A stretch of DNA of 64,000 bases, from NCBI RefSeq assembly GCF_019399895.1, contig NC_091877.1:5662419-5726418 (forward strand), given 5' to 3'. The notes beneath the pieces are model-generated. The model did not search any database, had not been told where the DNA came from, and saw nothing but the letters and a program-made list of their open reading frames with translations. The stretch comes from Cardiocondyla obscurior. Lineage: Eukaryota; Arthropoda; Insecta; Hymenoptera; Formicidae. Of the stretch, positions 35,301 to 47,112 are shown one piece after another. The translations under genes and the position numbers were made by a program. Positions within the stretch are counted from its first letter, which is position 1; every line of letters starts with the position of its first letter.

Positions 35301-36773
35301 GAAAATTAGACAAGAGACAGATCAAACGAGTCAGTCAAATGTAAAGAGTAACGTCGATGATCTCGAGGGCGTGCCAGACGACGAGCGGGTTCAAATTATA
35401 GAGATCCCCGATGAAGAGTACGAAGAGCCTTATCCTGAGAAGAACGAAGCATGTTTAATGTTGGACGAGAGATCAATAATAATGCCAAGAACTGAGTCTT
35501 GTACGAGCAATGTGGTGTTGAATATACTATTGGAGGAACACGGAATTACTCAGGATTCAGAAACTGACGGAAAACATAAAAACGCGCAATCTAACAATGC
35601 GGAAAATGCAGAAAATTTGCAAGCCTTTAAAGAAGGACATAAAGATGATTCTCAAGAAGATTCTAAAAGTGAAACAAAACTGATTGTTGGCGAAGAAAAG
35701 CATCCACCAGAGAAACTGCGTGATTTGCAGAAACTGGAAGAAGCTGCGACTTCAGAAATACCCGAATTCCTGAATCGTAATAAAAATAAAAATGTAAAAC
35801 AATCAATGGAAGAAAATATGGCGATACGAGATTGTAATCAAACGGAAACGCAGAATAATAAAGAAAAAATAAAGAATGACGATGTATTGGAAATACAGGA
35901 TGTTAATAAAAGCACATCAGATAAAAGGCAAATAAAAATGTGTGTGTCGTCTAAAGCTAACACAATAGAATCGCATGCCGATTGTATGGAAAATAAATCC
36001 TCATCCTCCGTGATCAGCGATGATAACGAAGATAATGATTGTCGCTATTTCAAGACTGACAATGAAAAATCGGAAAGATTTTCCAGCTTTTTAGAATCTT
36101 TGGAGCTTATGGAAAACTCATCTTTGGAAGATATAATAGAGAGTTTAGGTGGCAAGGTGGTCACCTCGATACCGAGGTCTATGGCAGCCCCGCCGTTGCC
36201 GAAATTACGCAAACGTTCATCCAGTCCTTTGTCAGATATACTGGTAAATAATTCAGACAACAATAATGACGATCACAAGCAGGAATTATCGACCAACGAA
36301 AGCACGGTACACAATATCAAAAAGAGAAAGTTCACCAAGAAGTCGAGATTTTCGAATTTGTCGAATTCTCAAGGAATCTCGAACGGGGAAAATTTCGTCA
36401 TGCCTTTGAGTCCCGACAGCGATGTGTCAGCGACGAGCGACAAAACTGCGTCGTCACACGTAGTCAAAGAGGAAAAGAGGTATGTTATATGTTTCTGAAA
36501 TTTTTATATAACATATTTACACATATATGTTGTAACTTTTATTGTTTATAAATTTTTGTATCTATAATAAACGCGTGGCTTGTATTATTCGAAATAAATA
36601 TTATTTTCTCGAATATTATTTGAGAAGAATCAGTTCTGCCTAACATTATTATTCCTTCAAATTGCAGCCGTGTTAGGACCAGTCATCAACGATATTCAAG
36701 CGATGATTTATATAAACCACGTCCATTATTTTCAAGTTCTTCTCGTCGAAGCAGACGATCTAATCAAGCATAG
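32308..36773 (+). CDS. BOD1L1: BOD1-like protein 1 (Shg1-domain, biorientation/fork protection)
   Basis: Three exons, 32308-32439, 32728-36479 and 36668-36773, give 1329 residues with exact phase. The N-terminal 100 residues are the BOD1/Shg1 domain: IVGEVKSQGIFDQFRKECIA, ADVDTK|PAYQNLRTRVEG, LNKNQLRETLR and VNPKVYSVFMPQVEDVVYKF, all matching human BOD1 and BOD1L1. The rest is charged low complexity, Lys/Asp/Ser-rich (SKDKYEHKRKEKSKDGDSS and similar), with a 12-Ser run coded at 34298-34333 and conserved-looking short blocks such as ERVQIIEIPDEEYEEPYPE, SLEDIIESLGGKVVTS and a basic C-terminus SSSRRSRRSNQA. BOD1 alone is about 170 residues, so length favours the BOD1L1 class, which stabilises RAD51 at stalled forks and associates with SETD1A. 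The internal exon is 3.75 kb without an intron. Confidence 0.92.
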
Positions 36774-39700
36774 CTAACGCCCCAAGGATTCAGGTTGAAT
36801 AAACTTTGTATAATATCGAATGATATTTATTTCGTTTCATTGTATCGTAATATGTATTGTATATCAATACAATAATTTCTTATTTAATTAATGATAATTT
36901 AATAATTTTGTTTTCTTAGTTATTATATAATAATGATGTACAATTATACATATACTCTTATATAAAATTAATACTTGAAGATAGTGATAAATTATTTATT
37001 TGAATTATTAAAAGCATTGTTGGTTGGGGTGTTTTTAATACTCGAAATAAATAATTATCAATATTGGTTTGATAGTATTAAATTGGAAGTTTTTATAAAA
37101 ATAGTCTATAAGGGTAGTTATCTGAAAATTCAGTTAATATACATCGTATTTTATAATACTTTAAACGTTTTATGATACTTTGAACAATTATTTGCATCTG
37201 AAATTTTAAGAGTAAAATAGAAAAGAATTTTAGTTACTTCAATGAACAAGGTTGTTAATTAGCACATTCTTTTAACAAATTTATACGTTTTGAGATAACG
37301 AAATGTCAGTTTCAACTAATATCTTCCACGTAACGTCTAAGATATGTTAAAATTATAATGTTAAATATTATAAGATTGATTACATAAATCTTGAAGAGTT
37401 CGAGTGTGTGTTAGAAAAAATTACTTGTCTTTTCGAGATAGTATACTCGTCAGATCACCTACTTTTATTGTGAATAAATACTTTTAGTTAGATATTGTAT
37501 ATATATTATATAGGAACGAATATTCATAAATACATACGTTGAACAATTTTAACATTATTAAAGGTTTGCACAAGCGGACAAGAGGGGGGGGGGATAATCA
37601 ACTCATCTATAGAATTCTCGTTGGATTTGATTTGGCAGAAGTATTTAAGCACAATTGTTTCTTTCCATAAGCCAAAATCGAAATCGGTATAATGATAAAA
37701 AGAAAGAAAGAAAGAAAACCCGTCTTTCCGGTTTCACGTATAGGTCGACATTAAAATGTGCATACGCAATTAATTACACAACTTATTATAATTTATCCGT
37801 TCAAATTCTCAATTTTAACGATACGAATAATTTTTATAACACGTAATTAAATGCACTACGGATGTACAACAGTTATAAGATTGTAATAATGTGTGGTAGA
37901 CTAACTTTCCACTTATACAAAGTTCTATGGGTTATATAATAATTCTTATATACATTTATAGCTTTTTTATACCGCAAGTGATTTAGCAATTAATCTTCTT
38001 CAGAAGTATTCTCATAAGCACTTCTAATGTATATGCATTATGTATGTATGTGTGCGTGTACAAGAATTTAAAGAATATGATACGGATCACCTGTTAGATA
38101 AAAAAAAGAGGGATCACTGATAAGATAAAAAAAGCATTAAGTAAGCGCCATATGATGTAAAATTTAATCCTAAGTTCTCAAGACTCAGTTCGTGCTATGT
38201 TTCATCGTTTGATTATAAATTTCTTTATGATTTTCATATCCCTACATCTCTTCGTCTTTCACGTTATTTATATCATCGTCTTCTAGTGTAATTCGTTCAT
38301 TCCTCAAGTGATATTCGAATTACATAATAAAAAGAACAAAACTGATAATCCAGTGTTTTATCCGCAATTATTTATAGCGATGCAAATAATTCATGGAAAG
38401 AGCAGCCGTCGATGCGATTCAACCTCCAGCCGTCAATCGACAGGCAAGGTCGTCGCAACTATGTGCGAAGATTAAGAATGATAGGACAATGACGGGATTA
38501 GATATAATAAAACGATAGTCTGATGCCGCAGGCCTGTTTACTTTTGCGCATAGTTTGACCATGCCACTTAAACCGTCTCCTTATTTTAGCGTTTAGAAAT
38601 TGCAAGACTATATCGCGAGTACGCAATCATGCGTGTGTCGATCAATTTTTATTTTTTTTTATATTTTTTTTTATCGCACTCTTGGTTGAAATCGAATATA
38701 ACCGAGAGAGGAAAGAAGGGAGATAACTCGCGACTCACATTAGTCTGATTGCGAAAGCGCGCTTTCCGCGAATAGAATGGTTGGATTTCTGATGAACTGG
38801 AATATTTATTGCGACAATACACTTGTGACCTCTCACAATGTACATTCGCATAACAACGGCTATTGTTTTTTCGAATAATAGACGAAGAAAAACATATCGT
38901 TCGTCAAGCGCACATCGGCGAAGATAAAAATGTTAGGGCAGTGGCAATATCTATATAATTACTATGCGAAGTGTTTGTAAAATGACGTGTTGATTAAATT
39001 TCGAGGACTTGAAATTTGATAGACGTATTATATCTATAAACTTGATAATATACGAACCGGATAATATATAATCCACTTCACACTTAGCCGTTCCTTTGAT
39101 CTTAGATAAAGTGGAAGGCTGGAATTCCTGATTAGAATAAAAGATTATTTCTTGGACCTATTTTCACATCTTGAACTTTCGTTACTTCATTTGAAAATTT
39201 ACTCGCGGAGATGTCATTGCGTGATCCAAGAACTTGTCACATCGATTTCTTGCAAAGAATATCAATCCAAAATATTGTCTGAAATTATGATATTCAGGAT
39301 GTATAATTATATACTCAGAATTTATTAAAAATTAATATATAATCTCCAAATTACTTGTTTACCCCTTTAGTGCGTTAGAAATAAAATTCGATGACTAATT
39401 TTCTTGTTCTTTTTCCTCAAATAAAAGCCAGTTATTATAAACGACGTCCAAATGGAAGAAAGAGGAAAAAACTCCCAGTACCGGCGTTTACGTCAGCCGA
39501 TAAATATAATTTATATAAGCAGCGATAGAGCGCATTTCCTGTATGACGCAACGTGGCGCAAGTCCTTTCTTGGTAGCTCCTGGCAGTCAAATATTCCTTT
39601 TCGATGGCCAGGTGCGATAAAACGACGACGCTGACTGACGCGCGCGTTTTGCATAACATGAGTCTCGATTTCAGAAGCCACGGGAAACACTAAAAAAGAA

Positions 39701-40976
39701 AAAGGATAATCTTTTTGTATGCATTCAATGGCATACGCGTGAAAAAAGTAACACTTTTTTATGTTAAATTATTTTAGAATCAAATAATTAAGTTTTCTTA
39801 TCTTATAACCTGTCACATTGAAAGAAACTCGATCCAAATAAGTACCAATCTTATTTCAAGCCGAAGTCGATCGAGAACAAACCGACACGATTGAACAAAT
39901 TGTTTTTCAGAGAATTATTTTCGACAAACAATAAAAATAATTAACGATGATAATAATGACGAATGAGAATGATAATGACGAATCATTTTCGCGTGAGCGA
40001 GGCGGCGGATGGTTTCAATAAGGCCTGACGAGCTGTCACGGTGGAGAAAGTGCAGCAATAACGAACGACGCGTCCGCGTCGAAACGAGCGTGGAATCGCG
40101 ATGTATTAGAGTCGTGTGGGCAACGAATACATCGTGATGCACGTCTACGATGACTTGTTGCCGTTGTTTCTAACTCTCTCCTATCCAAGAAAACGCCGTC
40201 GTCATCTCGTCATCGCTGCCGTTCGCGCAAAAATGTGCACAACTGCTGCACATCTTCGTTCCGTATTCCGCGCGTCTGGAAGCGACCGTGTGAAGTCGCC
40301 GCGAGTGGCGTGCAAGTACGAACCATGTGGTTGTGCACGACGCTTGCGTGGCACGTGCGTGCTGACCTAACCCCTAGGTTCTGAGATCTGACGGTCTGAC
40401 CGTCCTCGGAACCGGACCTTCCTAAGCGTTCGGACTTGGTGTCGTGCAACACGATCTCGGCCACTTCGCGGCTCGATCGTCGTGTACGCCGACAAGCGTG
40501 ACGCGTCGCTTGATCGATTAAACGAACGGACGTAACAAGACGATATCGCACGTCGAAAGAGCGGAGGGAAGGGGCGATCCTCGTGCACGGCGGAGCGGGG
40601 GCAGGAAGCGGAGGCTTACCAGCCTTCACTCGACTCCCCCAACGCAGCTGCCCCATTAAGAAACGATCGACGCACGCGGTCACATGTCAGCGCGCGTGTA
40701 ACGTGCGTTCGTCGCCACGATTCGTGGTGAAGTTGGTTTTTCGCGAAACGTCGTCGTCGTCGCCGTCGCCGTCGCCGCTGCGGCCGATAATCAAGTATCG
40801 AACGCGACGGCCGAATCGCAAACGTGCGGTTACCAGTATACCAGTACGCGAGGTTGAGAAGGAGAGGGAAGACCGATCGAGAGAAGGAGATAAAAAGAGA
40901 GGATTGCGCGACATCGTGGCGGCGGATCTGAGGCGCGCTCACGAGCTAAAGGAGCGAGCACCTCTTCGCCGTGATC
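36774..40976. other. Intergenic, BOD1L1 3' side and mitoferrin promoter
   Basis: AT-rich from 36774 to about 39400, with no recognisable gene; it includes a G10 run at 37584-37593 and an AAAG-rich tract near 37703. From about 39950 to 40976 the sequence becomes strongly GC- and CpG-rich, with overlapping open frames on several strands. These are a composition effect of the CpG island. The island is the likely mitoferrin promoter and 5' UTR. Confidence 0.6.
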
Positions 40977-41100
40977 ATGAATATAGACGACTACGAGAGC
41001 TTGCCGACCAACTCCGTCGCCGTGCACATGACGGCCGGCGCCGTCGCTGGGATCATGGAGCACTGCGTCATGTACCCGTTCGACAGCGTCAAGGTATCGT
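39950..41100 (+). promoter_or_regulatory. CpG island at the mitoferrin 5' end
   Basis: About 1.1 kb of GC-rich, CpG-dense sequence ending in the first coding exon. It includes a CGTCGTCG/CCGTCGCC repeat at about 40747-40780. Typical of a broad housekeeping promoter. Confidence 0.6.
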
Positions 41101-43907
41101 CGGCGGATTGTCTTCCCCTTTACCCTTCTTGAGCGCACGTTTCTATCCTGCGATCTTTTTACATAACCTCCGCCGCCGGCGACGCACACCTGGTTGTGTG
41201 CCATACGACGATCCCCGGTTTACCTGCAAAGCTCGCGAGCATCTGGAAAAATCGCACAACGCTATTTTTCCCGTTTACCTGGAAAGCCTAGCGAACGGAC
41301 ACTTGCTTTATCATATTCTAATTTTTCTGCCGTAAATAGACGCGCAGATAGGCAGCGTTTGCAAAACGAATGTTTGCAGGAATACAAACACGCTGCCGTT
41401 CATCAACGTCGCACTGACGTGCCGCTCACTTGAAACGAAGGAAATTGCTCAATTAAATAGAATGACAAAGTTAGAGAGAATAGACGCTCAATGGGTCTAT
41501 GTGTATGTGCGTGCGTGTGTCATGCTTTGTATAATATATGACATTTGTACACTTATAACGCACGTAATTTGATAATTACAAATCATACCAAACTAGAGTT
41601 TGTTGTAACTTTTACAATTTGATCTAAAAAAAGAAAGCTTATACCTTTTCTAAAAACATATAATGAAATAAATTTGGTTTGTGCCATTAATGTTTTATTA
41701 ACAAGCAAACCACCATATTTTTTTTTTTTTTTTTTTTAATTGTTTGCCACTTATATTTGAAGGTAATATGGGTAATTTGTCATGACCTAGCTTCAAATTC
41801 TTTAAAGTATTACATGTGTGATGTAATCCACAGCACATTTTTTACATATATACTTTTATTTGGAAGAAATGTAGTTTGTTAACTGATTAAAATGTCAAAT
41901 TTACAGCTGATCAAAGCAATGTATCAAATAATTGTTAAATTAATTTGAATTTTGCATATATAAGATTTATACATACATACATACAAGATGCTATCATATA
42001 ATTTTATAGTACATACATGATATTTGAGATAATAAGCACTTTGCATCAAATGATGAAAACTAGAAGATGAGTTATTATTCTTTGTAGATGATGTATCATA
42101 CTAGATTCTTATTCAGAATACAAGTGTTTACTATACATTATGTAATCCAGTTCGTCGGCAGTGAGTTCTATTTCTGGTTTGCTTTTCAGACTGCTATCTA
42201 TACTATATGTGCTTCCCTGTCTAATATGTCAGGCCTTGATTTTGTTCATTATGTAAATGGACACAAATATGCTGTTATTATACTTTGATGCAACTAAATT
42301 AAAATTACCAATTTAAATCCTTCAATATTTTTAATTATAAATGCTGTAATAGTTGATAGTCACTGTGGCCTCATTATCAGCAAGTCATTCTGTTTTGATG
42401 TATTTTTTTTTTTTCTACAAGTAATAGTTTTATAAAATAACGAAATGTTATTTAGCTGTTTGTACAGAACGTATAAAAAAAAAACAAAGTTATTAATTTT
42501 TAATTAATAATCTTATTTGTTGTGTGTCTAGACAAGAATGCAAGCGTTAACTCCTGGTCCAGGAGGAGGAGGAGGAGTAGGAGAAGTGTTGTACAGAATG
42601 ATACGACAAGAAGGTGTATTGAGGCCAATTAGGGGTGTCAGTGCAGTGGTTGCCGGCGCTGGTCCTGCGCATGCATTATACTTTTCTTGCTACGAGTGTC
42701 TTAAAGAAAAATTCAAGAGTACGAGATCTCAATTTAATCATCTTGTATATGGAGCGGCTGGTTGTGTAGCAACAATTCTGCACGATGGTGTTATGAACCC
42801 AGCGGAAGGTTGGATATAAAAATTAGTTTGATATGTTAAATATGATAATCGATACGTGATACGTGATATTTGATACCTATTGATGTTATATATCATTGTA
42901 AATATAGAGATAATTTTGTAATCTATGTGCTTTGATTAGTTCTATCATTTAATTCAGGAAGATATACAGATTCTTATCTGTTTTATGCTATCAGTTATTC
43001 TATATCTTTTACTATTTTTATTTAACTAATCATGGAAGATATAAAAATTTATTTAATATCATTTTGTTTTGTTGTTCCAGTGGTTAAACAGCGATTGCAG
43101 ATGTACAATTCTCCTTATAGGAATGTATTGAATTGTATACAACATATATATCAGAAAGAAGGGATATTTGCATTCTACAGGAGTTATACAACTCAACTGG
43201 CTATGAATGTGCCTTTCCAAAGTATTCATTTTATTTCTTATGAATTTGTGCAGTCTATTACGAATCCAGAGCACGTTTATAATCCAATAGCACATATCGG
43301 ATCGGGTAAGTTTCTTAAAACACAAATTTTTTTAACCAAAGTATTTTAAGGTGAAAAAATGTAGTTGATTATAAATTGTCTTTATGTAATCAGGTGCAGC
43401 AGCAGGTGCAATAGCAGCCGCTGCAACGACACCTCTGGATGTTTGTAAGACAGTGTTAAACACACAGCAGGATGGTGTACACGCTCAAGGCATGATAGAT
43501 GCATTTAAACAAGTCTATAGGTTCGGCGGTGTACAAGGATACTTCCGTGGATTACGCGCACGTGTCTTATTCCAAGCACCGGCTACCGCTATATGTTGGG
43601 TGATGTAAGTCAATTATTAATTTTGTTTTTTTAATGTTTTTTTTTTCCTTAGATTGCATAATTTCCTCTTTATTTATGTGACGTCACATGATAAATTTCT
43701 AATCTTTACAATAGATACGAGTCATTCAAGTATGTATTGCGAGGCAAACAAGATGATGACTATAGCGACTCTGAGCCTGACAACGGTCTAACCGGAATTA
43801 ATCAGAATCCAACACTCGCATCAAGATCTAACAGTTTTCAAGGCGCAGGTTTGTATTTTAACAACCACGCATCATCGCCCGTGTTACTTAAAGTGACCAC
43901 GAGCTAA
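40977..43907 (+). CDS. mfrn: Mitoferrin (mitochondrial iron importer, SLC25A28/37 type)
   Basis: Five exons, 40977-41093, 42532-42808, 43081-43305, 43394-43604 and 43715-43907, give 340 residues with exact phase. All three mitochondrial-carrier signatures are present: YPFDSVK|TRMQ (split by intron 1), NPAE|VVKQRLQ (split by intron 2) and TPLDVCKTVLNTQ. The order AVHMTAGAVAGIMEH, VSAVVAGAGPAHALYFSCYE and YNSPYRNVLNCI is that of mitoferrin. The inner-membrane carrier brings Fe2+ into the matrix for heme and Fe-S synthesis. The first matrix loop has a glycine run (TPGPGGGGGVGE) unlike the vertebrate loop, and about 60 hydrophilic residues trail the last helix. The exon 2 donor (GAAG|GTTGGA) is weak, but exon 3 resumes in perfect family alignment. 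No iron-responsive element was seen in the downstream 1.5 kb. Confidence 0.94.
41094..42531 (+). other. Mitoferrin intron 1
   Basis: A 1.4-kb AT-rich intron with a T20 run at 41718-41737. Frames inside it (for example 42088-42288) are not recognisable. The GC-rich island tails off in its first 200 bp. Confidence 0.65.
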
Positions 43908-46900
43908 ATATGAAAGAAAATTGTATTATTGATTGTCCATTACAAAACGAAAAAAAAAGAAAGAGAGAAAACTATTTCATTATTCGAGAGTTTACGGAAG
44001 TAGCGATATCTTGTTTCTTTATAAGAATCTATCGACAATGAACATTTCATGGATTTGTCCATTATTCAAGCAGCATTTTTACATGTGTATCGTAAAGGAA
44101 CTTATCACAAATACTAGAAAGACAATAGCAAGCAATGGTACGAGAGTTGGAAAATTTTGTCCATTATTGTTAACACAGAATTGTGTTAAATAATTACGTA
44201 CAAATAATACGAAAATGTTCTTTCTTTTACTTCTTGATTCTTTATTATGGAACAAGGATGATTGATGTAAAAGATAAACTCATAAATATAAAAGAAAACA
44301 TTTCTTTAAAGTTTCCATTAAAATCGTACCTTATGCTTTCAATAGATTTTATCACAATTGCAAAATTATGGAAATAACTGTTTTAGAATAATTACAAAAT
44401 GACTTTATTAATTAACCATATTAAATTTGAAATTATAAAATAATTATAAATCCCGGTACACCGCTGGCTGCCATCCAATATGTATAATTGAAATAGTATG
44501 CTATTATCTATTGTACTGTTCATGATGGAGTATAAATGGACATTCAGTAAAATGTGAGTTAGCTATATACCAGTTTGAATATAAATAATTTAATATTATT
44601 TGTCTTCTACTGTAATTTCCACATTCATTGATAAATAAAAATTTGTACATAACTTATTTTTACGTATAAATATTAATATTTTAATAATTTATACAAATTT
44701 GACACTATGATTGATGTTAATTGGTTTAATATGATAAAACTTAATATTTCAAGGACGTTAGTCTTGTACATGCGTGTATTTAAAAGTTGGTATAACTACT
44801 ACTGATAACATGACACTGAAAATATTTGACATTTTAACATTTTTTAAACAATATAAAGGTTTGTTTTTAAGAAGAATGTGCTCCATTTGAATAGTGAAAA
44901 TAGATTATGCACATAGTGCAATTAGATTGCAGCCCACTCCAACATTGTACCATTAAGTAAGATAAGAAAACAGTGGGATGCATGCAAGAATTTCATCGGT
45001 AATAAACTACGCTTTAGAGTATAATTGAGTGCGCATAATTCAGAATTATTTCACAAACAAAATCGTAAAATTAGAAAACCCATAAATGTCACTAATATCA
45101 CTAATATTAAAAAAAAAAAAAAAAACCGGTTAAATATTTGGTGTTAAAGTCACGATAATTATCGAATAAAATTGTGAATAAGTATAGAATACGATGTTAT
45201 TTCGTGTTCAGATTGGGTACAATATGAATTGGAGTGAATTGAATTAATGCACAGGGCATAATTGGCTATTTTAAACTAAAAGAATTGCAAATGGTGTAAA
45301 ATAATTATTTTATAGAAAATTGTAGATAAAGCTATAAAATATATTTGAGATGTACAGTATAAAATACAAGAAAAACCAGTGTAGGAAAATTAAACTATTA
45401 ATTTGTACAAGTACGATTCCTCTTGATTACTCGAGTACAAATGATAAAATGCTCCTTAGTCATTTTGTAATGTAAATTATGTATCTAAATCATATACGAT
45501 ATATATAACTACAATATTGCTTCCTATGGCTGTGATAACTGGGTCATTTGATGTTGACTCTAAGAGGGAGTAATATCATGTAAAACTCATATTTCACGCC
45601 ATATTTATTTATTGTTACAATTTTTTAATACCCTACATCGCGTTGCCGAATATATTGTTTGATGTTGTTGAAGAGAAAAGAAGCACAGTATTCATATGTA
45701 TAAAGATATTTGTATAAAAGAAGAGCGATATATCTAAATTTAAATATAACTTTGTAAACCGTATATTTAAATTATTGAAATCTTTTTTTTTTTTTAATTT
45801 AGAGCTTAGTAATTACTGTTTCGTTATAATATTTATGCATAATATGTTTCTTACACGCGTTCACATATTTTGCATATTAATTTAAACAAGCAATTGTCAA
45901 AACTATTTCAAAATTGAACCTCAAATGTTTCTCAAGTGTTATAAAATTATTATAATGCTGTACATAATGCGTAAGGTGTACTAATCTGTTGGTTCTTTTT
46001 TTTTATTTTTTTGCGTAAAATATTGTGGTCACGTATAATTACAAAAATTTATGGATTTCACATAATTTTACTTTATAATAAATATAAGTTTTTCTCCTAT
46101 TTTTTTTCTTGTTTAAAAATTTTTTTAACATATTGTATATAGTCGGTATATATGCTCCCACTGGTATTATACAGAAATATGAAAATAATGTAGGGTATAT
46201 ATATAATAAGTATATATTGAGTTTGTGTAACACAATGAAACACATTATACCTAATAATAATGTAAATAAATCATTCTACAAAATATGGTCTATTGCTATT
46301 TTTTAATTAAAATATGTTTTAATTACTCACCTTATAAATGGCACTTGATACTTTTCCAAGCAAACTCCAAACGATTCCATATAACTTAGTTGATTTCATA
46401 TGTTACCTGAGTGACGCATGATAGCTTTTTAATTCATGCGTCACCCACTAATTTTTTAAGATACGTCTCACGAAAGCTTAGAAAAATCGTTGGACTTACG
46501 CGGGACTTATTACATAGTAGGAGATACCTCGAGATCGCGACGTCAAATCGTCGCGTCTTCCGAGAGCTTCGAAAATCATCAAGCGGTATGAGGAACACAC
46601 ACGAAGTAAGGAAGTAATCGTACATTTTAAACCTCTCATCGCATCATGCTTCTCTGGTGACTGTGACGATTTTTCGAGGCTCAGAGTCGACGCATTTCGA
46701 TCACACATCTCACCACACTCTAGTACGGCTTACGCTCGCTCCAGTTATTTCCCGTCGACGCCGTAATCATTGCGGCGCGCAATTATTAATATTAATTAAT
46801 AATTGAGAAAAATCAGTGTCATCCTCGTGGGCGGCCTCTAAACCAATTCACGCACCGCTATTATTAGATTGTCGTCTTCTATTGCGCGAGGAAGTCGTTG

Positions 46901-47112
46901 CGAACGACCGCGTTAATTCAAAGCGAGAACTTTCCTAGCGACGCATTGCTCCACGAGAAATTCCTAGCAGCTTGCGGCAGCTGGCAGACCCCCCACGACC
47001 GCTTGTCGACCCCCGTCATTTTGCGTTGAAACGTCAACTTCGCGGATCCCGGGTGCGCGACGTGCGTTTACGTGCTTCTGTTCGTCGGCGAGAGAACCGC
47101 GGGTTTTTGGGC
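43908..47112. other. Intergenic, mitoferrin 3' UTR and DDAH promoter
   Basis: AT-rich without recognisable genes to about 46400, including an A-run at about 45111-45125. From about 46500 to 47112 CpG content rises into the first DDAH exon, marking its promoter. Open frames on both strands in the last 150 bp are shadows of the GC-rich first exon. Confidence 0.6.

Noticed and set aside
38750..38770. Palindrome GAAAGCGCGCTTTC
   Set aside because: 14 bp is not exceptional in 64 kb and nothing around it suggests function.
40210..41335. Several 70-250-codon frames on both strands, rich in Arg
   Set aside because: Stop-poor because of the CpG island; only the 40977-41093 segment joins a conserved gene.
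43908..45400. Iron-responsive element in the mitoferrin 3' region (CAGTGG at about 44970, CAGTGT at about 45377)
   Set aside because: Bases flanking the CAGTGN strings do not form the required 5-bp stem with bulged C.
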